A DNA stretch of 64,000 nt from Apodospora peruviana (Eukaryota; Ascomycota; Sordariomycetes; Sordariales; Lasiosphaeriaceae): the NCBI GenBank assembly GCA_033439685.1, contig JAUEDM010000008.1, positions 1,426,001 to 1,490,000 of the forward strand, written 5' to 3'. Position 1 is the stretch's first letter. Each line of letters begins with the position of its first letter. Positions 10,856-22,718 of the stretch are shown piece after piece. The notes under the pieces were generated by a model. That model searched no databases, was not told where the DNA came from, and worked only from the letters and a program-made list of their open reading frames with translations. Position numbers and translations under genes: made by a program.

Positions 10856-13090
10856 GATGAGATGAATGAGAAAAAATTGGTTGAGAGAAGAGAGCACAAC
10901 GAGAGGAAACGCCACCAGGGAAGAGAGAGAGAGAGACGAGAAAACAACCACCAGGGTTTTCAAGACTGGAACGACAACAGAGAGAAGGAGATGATGGGCA
11001 TACTGAGGAAAACAATCACCAAGATTCCAGACGTCGTGGTTGTCATATATACATGCTCTCCATAGTTCATTGGCAAGTCAGAATTTGCAAGGCTTGCAAT
11101 CCTGATTGTCGCACTTGCGAATCAACAATCTTGGCGTTCTGGGGTTCTTAAGGGGCAAACCGTTGTGAAAAGCCGCCCGCGGCCTGTCCTCCATCTCCTG
11201 ATCAGGGGCCGCAAAATGGAAGCATCAATGCTTGTGTTGGTATGACGATAGTGGAGATTGCCGTTTGAGCACTGAACATGATGGGATGACATGGTCTACC
11301 TGCTCCCGGTAAAACTTGCCCTGACAGTAACAGGGTTATAGCCCAGTCTAATAATAACCCTGCCATTGTGTACCTGCATCGGAGAAATGATGTGTTCCTG
11401 ATATGATGTGGGGTGTGGATCGCCGTCAAGTCGGTGGAGATCCGGGGATGAGGTGAAGATCTGAGACGCGTGCGCTGTCGTAGCCCGCATATCTTCACCC
11501 CATCTCGTCTCACACTGGTGGATCTCTGCGAAGATGGTCTCTGTCGAGTTCAACTATGGAACAGGATAACAATAAAAAAGTTGACGATCATGACAGGTTT
11601 CGTAGCTGGAGCCCACCGAGTCATGTTCAATTATCTTGATCGTGAGGGCGATGGCCGATTTAGTGAGTTCTGTCCTCATCTTATCCCGTATCCACAAGGA
11701 AGTGAGGCTCACCGGGAATTGGAAATAATGACCCATCAAGCCAGAGAGGAGAGAGACTTAGGTGTGGCTTGCGGGAGATCGGCACTGATGAACCGGATCT
11801 GGATGGCCAAGAAGTCTTGATATTTTAACAATCTTGACCGTGCCCGCTGGCAACTGGTGAAACGCTTGGACATCGGTCGATTGTCGATTGCATGGCGGAC
11901 TCGACTCGTAGGGGCAGGAGCGAGAGAGAGATGTGGAGTGTTTCACGACCCGCAAAACAACCCACGCCAGTGCTAGCAGCCACGTTTTGTGAGGCAGGAA
12001 CAGTGGAGTTCCACGACATCGTCCGACGCTGGTCCTTCCCTCGCATTAACATCCTCTGACCTTTCTGTCATATATATACGCCGGGTTATTTCTGCTCAAA
12101 TGTCCATCGAGCTTCCCCTATTTTTCCGTTGGCAGTGACGTCGTGTTTCGAGAAACTACAACAACCTCACACCCCTATCTTGAACCGGTTTGGGCAGAAG
12201 GACTCGAATTCTTAAAAACTTGTGAGAGACTTGGTAGGTTCGGGTTCGACGGTGCCCATGATGGTAACATCTGTAGTGAGGATGGGTGTATGTGGTGCTG
12301 GATCGTGGTTGAGGCCTTGGTTAGTGCGATATTGTAAAGCTCAGTTGACAAACTTGACATTGGCGATGTTGAGCTGGAGTGGTTGAAAGTCACGGTGATA
12401 CAAAGAGGCCAATTGAAGGTGCAGCTCCATAGATTTTGTGCTTAGTTTTATACCATGGTCGACGACTTACTTGACGTTGTGCTCACCAAGGCAGATCCGT
12501 GAACACCAAACGTGGGCCGCGGAGTTATTCACACGTGGGCGACCTAGTTTCAAGTGAAACATGCTTACGATACACGCTCGTCCTACGTTCTGGTTATCCA
12601 AAATCAAGCTGGTAGTTGTCACACGAGGACCGGTAACACCTTATTAGACGACCCCAATATCTCAGCATCACGGAGAGTGGGAGATTGGATAACCAGGCAA
12701 CCAAATCCCCATGGTTTTATTGACCATGATCGAAATGACCATAGCTAGTTACCTATCTACAAGAGCAAAGTAACCCTTCCGGGTCACATACAAGACTAAA
12801 CTGCAAAAAGGCAGAAGAAAGAAGCTCGTGGCATCATACATCATAAGGGCGACATGACCCAGGGAACGCAAACAAGATCCCTCATGATCATCCAATCCAT
12901 CCATCCCAAATACTCCCGACACAAAATCCCACCAAGCCCATTGGATATCGACAAGATTTCCGCTAAAACCAAGCCCGTCCGTCCATACAGGAGCAAACAT
13001 GTACAAAACAACCCCCTATAAATCCAAAGACCATCATCCATATTCTCCACCCACCCCCTTCTCCTTTCTCTACTCCGTAGGTAGGTAAGT
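10856..13090. other. Gene-poor spacer
   Basis: A 2.2 kb stretch upstream of the gEgh16-like gene and downstream of the MARVEL-type gene. It has a GA-rich tract near 10895-10945 in the probable 5' leader of the secreted-protein gene. Several ORFs of 60-116 codons are present, but none resembles a family and their frames are not supported by splicing. Nothing else seen. Confidence 0.55.
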
Positions 13091-13773
13091 TCACACATAA
13101 GTCCGATGGTGACTATGCGAGCTCCTTCTACTCCCGCCATGATGACTCCCCGAATGACTCCTCCTCCTATGATGAACATGCTCCTCTCTCACATACCTCT
13201 TCTCCTTAACAGCCGCCTTGTCGCCATGAAACAGCGCAAGCACGGCAGTGAAAAAGAAAAATACCGCATTCATGATGCCAAACGCGAAACACGCCTTGAG
13301 CATCGCACACGTCTTGTTGATGCTTATGTCCACCCCAGAAATGTGTGCAGACCCAAATATACCAAACGTGACATCGTAACTGCTCCCGGCTTTGACGGAA
13401 TTACAGTCCGCGCCTGTAATGAATCGCAGATAATAAACTGCAGCGATAAACGCGCCGACGAAACCGAGATCGACGAGTCCAACAAAGCGCGCATTGGACG
13501 AACTACGGTGGTAGGAGAAGAGGGTGAAGAGCGCCCAGGCGAGGCCGAGGACCGACACGATGAAGAGGATGAGAATATAATTCGGCGTGAGCATGTTGGC
13601 GTCGACGTAGCCGTGGACGAACCAGGCTAGCATGCCCATTGTGGGGATCTGTTTGTCACAAAACGATTAGTTGGGTTTAACTTCAAGAGGAAGGGAAGAG
13701 AGAGAGAGAGAGAGCATACTAATGTGATGATCTCCATGAAGCGCCAAAAGGCGAAAAAGACGGCGAAAAGCAT
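13091..13773 (-). CDS. MARVEL-type four-helix membrane protein
   Basis: Two exons. The ATG at 13773 gives MLFAVFFAFWRFMEIITL, then an intron containing a (GA)n tract near 13696-13714, then a second exon starting IPTMGMLAWFVHGYVD. The predicted protein is about 200 residues with four hydrophobic segments. The acidic and Cys-containing loop ADCNSVKAGSSYDVTFGIFG lies between helices 3 and 4, as in fungal MARVEL-domain proteins. The C-terminal 50 residues are cytoplasmic and very basic, rich in His, Arg and Ser (HHRRRSHSGSHHGGSRRSSH). The family is associated with membrane apposition or eisosome-type compartments, but this member's role is unknown. A further short 5' exon cannot be excluded, because a CAG precedes the start region. 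Confidence 0.75.
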
Positions 13774-15361
13774 CTTGTTCTTATTCTGTGGGGTTTGTTG
13801 TTGGTTTGGTTTGGACTTGCGTGACGTTGCGCTTTTTTGACACCTTTTCTCAGTCTAATCAGGCTGTGCGGCGCGCGCAAACAGCGCAAAAGCAAGCAAG
13901 TAAGCGATCACAGGCGGGCCGGGCGACGCCGAGGAGGTTTAATCGATTTTATGTCTTTGTGACAGCAATCAACGATCGGAGAGAAGAGGGTCGGGTGAAG
14001 AGGGTCGGGTAAAGAGAGTTGGGTCGAGCCTGTTTCGAAAAGACCGAGGTTTGTTTGCGCGGCAAAGGACGGTGAATCGGCGGCGGTGTTGCGACAACGG
14101 CAAGAGGTGCGCTGTTCGATATGTGATCACAGGTTCGGTTCGCGCTCGCTGTTGGAGTAGGTTGCGTGTGGTGTGTTGTGGTACAGATGTTCCCTCCCGC
14201 TTTATTATATTCTTATCGGACTGAAGAAGTGTCACAGGTGTCAGTGCCCGGGTGTGGTGCGACTGTCGAGTCGAGCAGCAGGTGTGTGTGTGTAGTGGGA
14301 TGCTCGGTGGACAAGATGGAATTTCCGGGTTGGGTTCCCTGCAGGCAGGCAGCTTTGCAATCGAATGAATAAGACTGCAGTGCTTCCCCCACACTCCTTC
14401 GTGGGACTGTGACCTCGTCGCGTAAATTCGCTTCTCCTTCGAGCAGCCTGGTCAGTTGCGCGCGATATCAAGCCGGGCCTGGTCTGATCTGATCTCAGGG
14501 GTTCGTGTTTTCTTTTCTTTGTCGACAGCGCACTGGCAGGGCAACGCCGTTGCGACGGGCTGAAATGACGTCCGGGGTTCTGCGATCCTAGCTCTCAAGC
14601 TTGCGCGCGCGCAAAGAAGCTGGGGGAAGGAAAGAGCGGGGGACCAGGATGCGCAGCGTGGAGTTTGGGGTACAGAAACGATTTCGATCCAGATCTACCT
14701 TCAAAAGGCAAGACAGGAAATATGTTCAAGAAAGAAAACAGAAGTGCAGAACTATTCGACATTGACAACCATTTGTACGGAATCAGTAGGATTTCTTCTT
14801 GGTAACGAAAATGGCGGGGGCTGGCTGGCCAATCCTGGCGCCAGTCCTGCACATCTGCCCCACCCAAATCGAGCAAAAGTGAAGAGGCTGGCTGCCGCGA
14901 AAGGTCTCACCTTCAGCACGCCGCGAAAGCAAAACCTCCATGGAAGAAATCCAGAACTTCTCTGCTTCCGCACCTGCACCTGCAGGACTCCGTGCACTCT
15001 CAACCACGAGGATGGGCAGATGATCCACGAAATGATGTCGCCTTGCAGCCTTTCGTGCCTGTGTCTCTTCACTACCGTTAATAGGTACTTTTGCGTTGGA
15101 AATCACAGGAATGCCTCTTCGGTAGTTTCGTGATACCGTAATCTGTCCAAATTTGTGAAATCCTTTCCATGAGCAAATCCAATCTTCTTTTTGATCCAGA
15201 ATAAGACAGTATCCTATGACCAGATGTCCAAATTCTCATTTTGATCCCGAATAAAAGTAGTAGCCCGTAGCACGTCCTAACCTTCACAGACGGACTGGTA
15301 AGATCCAAAACGAAACCGATCTAAAACGCACTGTATCTGTCAAAATATGCTGCCCGTCGGA
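13774..15361. other. Gene-poor spacer
   Basis: 1.6 kb upstream of the MARVEL-type gene. Only short ORFs on both strands that match nothing I know. Near 15150-15270 two stretches share a ttttgatcc-gaataa core, too weak to call a repeat. Confidence 0.55.
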
Positions 15362-18300
15362 TCACGGGGCATGGTCATCAATAACATCCAACTCATCAAA
15401 ATCCTTAATCACCGGCCCCGTCGAGCTATCCGTCTCCGAATCGCCTCTCCTTAGCAACGGCCTCTCACTCCGCCCGGTGCCTCCTCCCCCACGCACCGCA
15501 CTCAACGCCGCCCTATCCTTACCGACATTCTTCCCCGCATTGCTCACAGCCGTCATGAAGCTCCGCTGGTCGTCCATCATCTCGTCGAGAACCAGGAACC
15601 CGCCGTAACCGCTAATCTGCGAATTGCTGCTGCTCGTCTTCAGCGGTGCAGGTTGGTACTGGCTGCTGCCCGCCGACGGCGGAGTGCCCGAGTGCGAATA
15701 TGTCTGCTGCCCTTGTGTAGGCCAGTGCTCGTGCTCCTCGACGCGCTCAATCTGCCTCGACGGCGCCCCGAGACCCTTGGAAGCAGGGTCCCGCAACGAT
15801 CCGCGCCCCTTTCTGGACGTGGACGTCGTCGAAGGCGGCGACCGCACGCTGCTGCCGGCGTCGCTCTCCGAGTACGACATAACAGACCCGGTAGTGCTGA
15901 AGGTCGGATACGCACCCACGACCGACGGCGCCCTGCTGCTGTTGCTGCGGACCGAGCGCGCCGTCATCCCCGCTGGGGTATGGTACCCGCTGTAGCCAGT
16001 AACAGAACTCCGGCCCGCCACGCTGCGAGCGGTACGCGGTTTGGGAAAATTGTATCCCCCGATCGGGCTGGTGCCGCCATCCTCGCCCGCCGAGCTGTCG
16101 GCACCACTGTTGGTCGCGCTGTTTGCGTTCCACGAGTGCTGGACCGCCCAGCAGTGCGAGAGCTCGTGCGCCGCCTCCTCGGGATTGTGCTGCTGTGCGT
16201 TTGCGCCGCCGTGTAAGGGTCCGGTTTTCCACGGCGGCATTTTGGCGCCCTTGAGCCGCGGGGACAGGTGGTACGATACGTCGTCGCGGTAGCGCACGTT
16301 GGGCGCGTCAACGGAAACGCTGGCCAAGGTCTGGAGGATGCCGTAGATGAGCACCCAGCGCCCACGGCGCGCCGTAGACGGATCAACCTCGCCAACGTGG
16401 TCCGACTTCTCAAATTTTCCAAACGAGTCAATGAGATCCGAGTGCGTGAAATCGGAGCCGAGGATGCAGATGTTGGTTGCCTCCGTGTACGCCAGCTGGA
16501 TGCGCCGCTCGACTGCCCCTGATCGGCCAGCGTTGTTGCCCCCACCACCATTTGTATTGTTGCCATTTCCGGACATACCGTTCTTCTTCGCGGATTTGCC
16601 ACCAAACATGCCACTACCGCCACAAGATGCGCTGCTGTCTTTCCGAGCCGCCGACAAGCCGCCGTCGAGCGGAGGCGGAATCGATTCCGGTACAAGAGGA
16701 TACGGGTGTGGGATGTGCGGGAAACGCAGCTTGTTGTCGAACTCGATGAGCATGTCCGTCAGGGGCAGATCCTCCGTGTCGGCTTCGAACCCGCGGTTGC
16801 CCGTCTCGCTCACCATCATCCACTTACGGCTCGATCGTGCCTCGGACCCGTCCCACACAATGTCTCGGTTGACGAGATAGTCGTACAGGGCAGCGAAGTC
16901 TTTTTGCAATGATTGGGCAATCGTCCTGGTCAACCACACCTCATCGTCGCCCTCTCCTCCACCGCGGGCCATGCCGATGGCGTGGTCATCATGGGATGGC
17001 CTAGGCGGCCACATGCCAAACTCACGCGTGTAGTGCTGCAGAAAGAACATCTGGAGCCTATCTGCAGCGGCCTTGGCCGGCGCTGTCGTGACGGGACCGC
17101 TTGGGTTTGCCGAGGTGGCAACGGAGGCCGGCCACATGTCGCTGTACTGGAAGGCGGCGAGACGCTCCTCGGCAGCCTGTACCCGCAGCTGGGTCTCAAG
17201 GCAGGCGCGCTCGAGCAGCGCGCGAGTGATGGGCGTGACGTGCTTAAAGTCGGCGCAGCCCTCGAGCTGCGAGTACATACCAGCGCAATGCAAGAAACTC
17301 TCACGCCAGCCTTCTTCCCATCGTACCTCATTACCCTCGCTCCAGGCCAAAATGCTCACCGCGGTCTCGGGGTCGTTACGCACGTCGTCGATTCCGCGTG
17401 CCGAGAGGTAGTTGAGTATCGTGCCCACATTGTCGGCCTCCGGAGGCATGTACGATTCGAGACGCGCGTGCAGATCGGCAAGTGCCTGGTAGAGAGAAAG
17501 ACCGACCAGCGAGGCGTGATACAGCAGCGCAAACACATTTCGCGTGGTGATTTGGTGTCGCACTTGGTCCGCCTTGGTCATGTTAGAGGACGTGGGGAAG
17601 TACATCTCATAGGAAATCTGACCGTCCGACTCGCCCAGGCTGGCATCCTCGGAGATGGGCGGAGTGGGCTGGCCGTTGCGACCGTACCCTCCGCTGTGTC
17701 CGGGGGTAAGGTACTGCTGACCGTGTGCGTAGTGTCCATGCCTCTGCAGCATTGGCGGTGCCCCGATAGGTGATGGTGGCATGTGAATGTCTTCCTCAGT
17801 CGAGCCTTCTCGCAGGAGAGTAATCAAGTAGCGAGACTCGGTGGCTTCGATGATGTGTGATGACAGCCGGAACGAGGGATTCGGACGAGGGGATTGGCCT
17901 TTGTGGCCGAAAAAGACGAGGACATCGCCGTTCGGATCCCAGAGTTCCGGGTCCTTTCGCAGCTTGTTCCACCGCTGGACAGGTCGGCCAGCACCGATCC
18001 AGCGTTTGATTGGCGGCGCGTTCGCGTTCGAAGGCACAGCCGGAAGGTTTGAAGATGGCGGTTGGGACGTGTAGTAGCTGTTGGTCTCCTCCCACGGCGG
18101 TTGCCCCGCGCTCTGGTTGGACCCTTGGTACTGATTAGGTGAGTATTCGCCGTCATAACCATGATTCCCGTCATTAGAGTAGGCCGTGCTGCCGCTGCCC
18201 GGAAGTGGCCTAACGGTCGCGGATGACTGCGGTCTGAACTCCATTGCCCTGTCGATATCGAGGCCTCTCTTGTCTTTCTTCTTGAAGGCAAACGTCTTGG

Positions 18301-18796
18301 CGAGGCCTTTTCGCACTCCCTCGCTCTTCTTGTCCAGCATACTGCGGAGCCCAGACTTTTCGATCCCAGACACATCTTCTGTTTTGATAGCGGGCCTCCT
18401 GGCACGAGCGTAAGCGAAGTCCTCCAGCGGTCTGTTGTAGCGCGGGGTAGCCGTATCTCTCCGTCCGTCGACGCTCGATCCGCTTTGGCTCCCACCACTC
18501 CGGTCGCCATAGCTCGCGATCTCGTTACGGTAGTTCAGCACCTCGGGCTCGCGAGCAGGCTCTGAGAACTTGAGAAAGCGGGCGTTCGTCGTTCCTACCC
18601 CGGTTATGTCTCTATCTCTCTCACGCTCCCGTTCCTGAACTGACCGCAGCCCAGGCATCGTGCCGACTGGGTATTCGTTGATTGTGGCATTGTCAGAGCT
18701 GGCGGTAGACTTGGCTCTGCCTCGAAAGGCGCCGTTCTTCTCGCCGACCTTTGGCTCGGTGATCTTCTTGCGCACATATGCGCTGCGGCCAGACAT
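15362..18796 (-). CDS. Large single-exon conserved fungal protein, function unknown
   Basis: An uninterrupted frame of 1144 codons from the ATG at 18796 (MSGRSAYVRKK) to the stop at 15362. The frame is open 22 codons further upstream, but that stretch contains a TTTCAG acceptor directly before the chosen start, which suggests a 5' leader intron. Residues 1-240 are basic and low complexity. A folded part follows (roughly 265-900): KRWIGAGRPVQRWNKLRKDP, then a strand-rich segment with DPNGDVLVFFGHKGQSPRP and SSHIIEATESRYLITLL, then helical repeats. The C-terminal 250 residues are S/G/T-rich. The layout recalls fungal proteins annotated with a domain of unknown function (DUF8004 by memory), a weak match. 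No signal peptide or membrane helix. Confidence 0.85.
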   Translation of the reverse strand: MSGRSAYVRKKITEPKVGEKNGAFRGRAKSTASSDNATINEYPVGTMPGLRSVQERERERDRDITGVGTTNARFLKFSEPAREPEVLNYRNEIASYGDRSGGSQSGSSVDGRRDTATPRYNRPLEDFAYARARRPAIKTEDVSGIEKSGLRSMLDKKSEGVRKGLAKTFAFKKKDKRGLDIDRAMEFRPQSSATVRPLPGSGSTAYSNDGNHGYDGEYSPNQYQGSNQSAGQPPWEETNSYYTSQPPSSNLPAVPSNANAPPIKRWIGAGRPVQRWNKLRKDPELWDPNGDVLVFFGHKGQSPRPNPSFRLSSHIIEATESRYLITLLREGSTEEDIHMPPSPIGAPPMLQRHGHYAHGQQYLTPGHSGGYGRNGQPTPPISEDASLGESDGQISYEMYFPTSSNMTKADQVRHQITTRNVFALLYHASLVGLSLYQALADLHARLESYMPPEADNVGTILNYLSARGIDDVRNDPETAVSILAWSEGNEVRWEEGWRESFLHCAGMYSQLEGCADFKHVTPITRALLERACLETQLRVQAAEERLAAFQYSDMWPASVATSANPSGPVTTAPAKAAADRLQMFFLQHYTREFGMWPPRPSHDDHAIGMARGGGEGDDEVWLTRTIAQSLQKDFAALYDYLVNRDIVWDGSEARSSRKWMMVSETGNRGFEADTEDLPLTDMLIEFDNKLRFPHIPHPYPLVPESIPPPLDGGLSAARKDSSASCGGSGMFGGKSAKKNGMSGNGNNTNGGGGNNAGRSGAVERRIQLAYTEATNICILGSDFTHSDLIDSFGKFEKSDHVGEVDPSTARRGRWVLIYGILQTLASVSVDAPNVRYRDDVSYHLSPRLKGAKMPPWKTGPLHGGANAQQHNPEEAAHELSHCWAVQHSWNANSATNSGADSSAGEDGGTSPIGGYNFPKPRTARSVAGRSSVTGYSGYHTPAGMTARSVRSNSSRAPSVVGAYPTFSTTGSVMSYSESDAGSSVRSPPSTTSTSRKGRGSLRDPASKGLGAPSRQIERVEEHEHWPTQGQQTYSHSGTPPSAGSSQYQPAPLKTSSSNSQISGYGGFLVLDEMMDDQRSFMTAVSNAGKNVGKDRAALSAVRGGGGTGRSERPLLRRGDSETDSSTGPVIKDFDELDVIDDHAP

Positions 18797-21700
18797 GTTG
18801 GCGGGTGGATAAGCCTGAAATAGGGGTGAATCGAAGGTGCGCAAAAGCTTGCCAGAAGACAAGTATCACCAGATACCTGCGCAAATTCACTTCAATCCCA
18901 GCAGTGAGGATGGTGGTTGACAAACAATGCGCGAGGTTACGAGTTTTGGACACAAATCGCGCTCACGACGTCGCGATAAGGATTCAGCGTATATATCGTG
19001 GGGGCGTTCGCCGACGTCTCGGGTCTCGACAGCTCGGGCCGTCGCCGTAGGGCGGATGTTTACAAGGTGGAAACACCGTTGGAAACTAGTCTAATGCTTA
19101 AAGGTCGTGTGAGAGATGGCGCAAGTCGATGCGCAATCATGGCGAGGATATGTGTTCGTGGCGGGGAGAGAAGTCGCCTGAATAATTTCACTCGAAAGTG
19201 TGTCGACGATAAGATATCGCGGGGGTGCCTCAAAAGCAAAGGCGTGTGGGCAGTCTGTCAGCCAGCTTTCGATCCGAGTGTGGGCGGCGAGGGGAGCCAA
19301 ATCTAGTGTAGGCGTTTGTCTTTCCAGCCCTGTGCAGATCAGTCCCTTTCGGCACGGCCGAGGAGATCTTTCTGTCCCGGTTGCCGATGGGATCTTGTGG
19401 TTCTCTGCTGAACTACGGACGGATCTCGCAGGAGTAAGACTGTAAGAAGAGAAAGCCGGGGAAGGTTCAGGGGCATCGTAAGTTTTGTGGGAAGAATCGA
19501 CGTGAGATGTGATGAATGAGGGAGAAACGATAGGCAATATACAGGTAATATCCGCAACTGTCAGCACTTGCTTCTTTCAGTGGTCTTGGTTTTCTTCCGA
19601 GGGAAGCAACGCCCAGTGAGCCGTAGGAGGGTGCAGCCACCACTGGCCCCCCCCAGTGGCCACCACGCATCCCAGCACTTGCCCAGCACCACACAGACGA
19701 CCGTCCATTCGGGTCCAATTATCGCACGGAATCTGCCTCTCCCACATCTGGCCCCAACCCGTCGGTTTTGCCTGTCAGGATTATGGTTATCGAGCGCACA
19801 GTTCCCGTCAGCATGATGGGTTGGGGCAACAGTTCTGTATATCCACCATTTGAAGCTTCATTTTGAAGAGCCTGATATGTTCACCTACTTCCAGAGCTAA
19901 TCTGTGGGTCGTTGTCAAATGCCAAACGCATGATGCCGACCGCACGTGTTAACACAGTCGAAGACTGGCCCTACGGTGGTCCCTCTAGAAAGATCACAGC
20001 ACGCTAAACTGATTTACCAGCAAATGGAACTCTGGGGAAACGGTCCAAAGGGAAGCTGGGAGGGGCCTGTCAGGCCTCGGTGTGCAAGGGTCATGCTGCA
20101 GCAGCAGGAGCAGTTGCAGCTGATAAGGACTGATAATCCCGGCAAGGACAGGACCCTCGTTGTTCTTGGCCAGTCGCGTCCAGACGCAATAATAATAACC
20201 AACAAAGCTTCCCTCTCTTATTACGGAGGATAACAGCGTCCCATAATCTGTAGAAAAAAAGGGGGGTGCGGGACGCGACGTTAGAGCGGCGCCGGGCTTC
20301 CATGGTGTACGTGCTGAAGAATCGTCGAACGGTCGAAAGCCTCTGCCGTGTTTCGCTTGCTGCCGGTGAGCAGTGTTGGTTGCAAAGCCGTTGCAGTGTC
20401 CACAGGCCAATTGGTATTTTGGGCTGGAGAACCATGGTTTATTCCACGGAGATATGATGCGTCTCCCGCGTTGCAACCCTCCGGAAAACCGGACTACTGT
20501 TAACATCGCAGTGGTCCCAAACTCCCAATCGTCGTCGTGGTCGTCGTCGCGTCGCGTGCCTTGAACCAACTCAGCGTGTGGTCATTGGTGGTGATTTCAC
20601 AAGCTAGGTAAGGTAGGTTGGATTCTGGAGAAAACCAGGCAATGCCGCCAGGCACGAGATCCTTCCCCCAAAGAGCCCCCACTTAAAGCCTATAACCCGT
20701 AAACGAGCCCACCCTAGATCCCCCACGAGCCAAGCCACTATCTGTGAGGCAGGTCACTGGTCAAGATGGAAAAAGACAAAAGAAGCGAGAAAAGAAGCTG
20801 AAGAAAAAAGAAACGCAGCATGTTTTTGGTTAATTGAGGCCGAAATTTGTGCAGATACCTATCCATGCCATGCCATGCCGAATGCTGCCCAACCTTTGCT
20901 CCGATGCTAAAAGGGAGCACAGCGATGGCAGGGTGACATTGACACATGCCCATAGTTCTTTCTTGCTGCTCTCTCGCGTGCAAAGACTTTATGCAAGGGG
21001 CGAGGTCGGGTGTCTGTACGGATTACATCTGTGCACTTGCACCTTCCAGCAACGGTTCAACCATCCGGCCTTCTTCTGCACCTTCCGTAAAGTTCTCTAC
21101 GGGTCTTCAAGTCTCTTTTTTTGCGTTGGACGGCCTGACTCTACTAGACTTGGACCAAATGCGGGCAAAACGCTCATCAGTCTCGCGAAAATCCGGCTCA
21201 GTCCGTGGATGCTAGGGATCACCCAGTTCAGGAAAGTGTACCCTTTTGATCTTCGGGATTGGGCTACAAGGCGCGCCAATTCATTCATTTTCCACGTGTA
21301 GGGCGGCCGATTGTTCGAGGGGTAATAAATGTCTGTGCCCCTGCTGCTGGTCCTCAAATCCTGTGATTGAGCCTGCAGCTCGGCAAGCATGCTAAACCGT
21401 TCCAAACAGACTCCATCACTTTACGATATGCAGTGATGGGATTGAGCTGAGTGGTTGCTTCGTTTATCACCTCTTACATATTTTGCCCCTCCAAACCGCT
21501 TCAGCCGCCGAACATTTATTTTGATATTCTTGTTTGAACTATCATGTAAACGTTCCGAGCGAGAATTCAATAGTACGGATATCGTGCGCCAATCAGAAAT
21601 AGAGAATTCAGGACTACGACAAAAAGCAACTTTGTGTGTGACATGATGGTCTAGCCCACGTGGGCGGGGGAGGGCGTTGTGGCATTGTGCACTGAGCTTT

Positions 21701-21960
21701 CATATGCGGTCTAAACGGGCCACTTGGGACCATTTAAAGAGATCTACTCGCTCTTTCTCCTCCAGAAATTCGGGCAATATACTCCCGTCATGGCCGAAAC
21801 CCAAGAACTCGCCGCAGTATCTTAATAGGCGTCCATCTGCTGCTAGGGAGGCGCCGGTTGGGCAACAAAGAACCAATTCAAGGCATTTATACCCCCTTAG
21901 CAACCGCCATCCCCAACAAGGTTGGGTGGCATACACGCCTCCTCCCACTCAAGGACCTAT

Positions 21961-22060
21961 ACACGTGCTATAGTCGAATGGTAGTACGCATTGCATGTCA
22001 CCTATCTTCCAACCATGGACGCGATGGCTCTTGAACCCTCGAGTTCGAGTCCCGTCGGTG
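21961..22060 (+). repeat. tRNA-derived fragment with pol III A and B boxes
   Basis: TAGTCGAATGG at 21971-21981 fits the A-box consensus TRGYNNARNNG, and GTTCGAGTC at 22043-22051 fits the B-box consensus GWTCRANNC, 72 nt apart. D-arm-like sequence (tatagtcgaatggtagtac) surrounds the A box. The acceptor and T-stem halves do not pair properly, so I do not call a functional tRNA. It could be a tRNA pseudogene or the head of a SINE. Confidence 0.45.
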
Positions 22061-22200
22061 GTAAGTCGGGTAAGATGAAAAATCAGGAGATTCTCCGCCG
22101 AGAGACTTCCAAGCAAGACGAGCTAATAAAAGTCTTGGAGTTATTATGAGATAGCAGAGTTGAAGATTGATTTTTTGTTTTGATTTGAAGATCTACCGTA

Positions 22201-22229
22201 TGACTCTTGGGCTCAATAGTTCGAGTCCC
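22201..22229 (+). repeat. Second tRNA 3'-half-like copy
   Basis: This 29-nt segment matches 22025-22053 at 22 of 29 positions, including the whole GTTCGAGTCCC B-box core. It lies about 176 bp downstream and has no A box in front of it that I can see. Confidence 0.4.
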
Positions 22230-22718
22230 AGCTGTGTCAGTTATCCTGACAAAAGCTCAAGAGTCAAGTTCACGAACGTATCCATTGGGAGCAGTTGTTT
22301 GATATCCCTAGTTATGATTCCGGGGCGAAGGGTGTTATCCTAGAGCCCATTCGAACATACCATCAACTGGGACGCCAGGAGGAGGTTCGTTTGCTCCCAT
22401 CACTGGAACATGCACCTCTCCGGCCATCTTCTGCCTTGATTCAGATTTGGGAATAGCAACCAAGGCCAGTGATTACCTAGTAGTTTGTAGCTACTATGAT
22501 ACAACTCAAGGTATGAGTACAAACGTCAAGGCAGGTCGACCATTAGACTTGGTTATAAAATCCACCCGTTCTCTGGGTTAACGACCATTAAATTGATTTG
22601 GACACCGAGACATGCATCACTCTCTCTCTCTCTCCATTTAAGTCACGCCACATCGGAAACTAACTCATACCCCTACGACTGTACCGATGCCTAGGTAACC
22701 AGCAGGTAATTAGTCTTC

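Larger units (their letters stand above)
18797..22718. other. 3.9 kb gene-poor region with tRNA-like fragments
   Basis: Between the large single-exon gene and the second MFS gene. ORFs here are short, lie on both strands and do not resemble proteins I know. The region holds a tRNA-related fragment at 21961-22060, a second partial copy near 22201-22229, and a (TC)7 tract at 22621-22634. No intact transposon was recognised. Confidence 0.55.

Noticed and set aside
15150..15290. Two stretches sharing a ttttgatcc-gaataa core
   Set aside because: Similarity covers only about 16 bases and does not extend, so not called a repeat.
18797..22718. Degenerate transposon in the long spacer
   Set aside because: I found no terminal repeats, target duplications or transposase/reverse-transcriptase motifs; only the tRNA-like fragments are supported.
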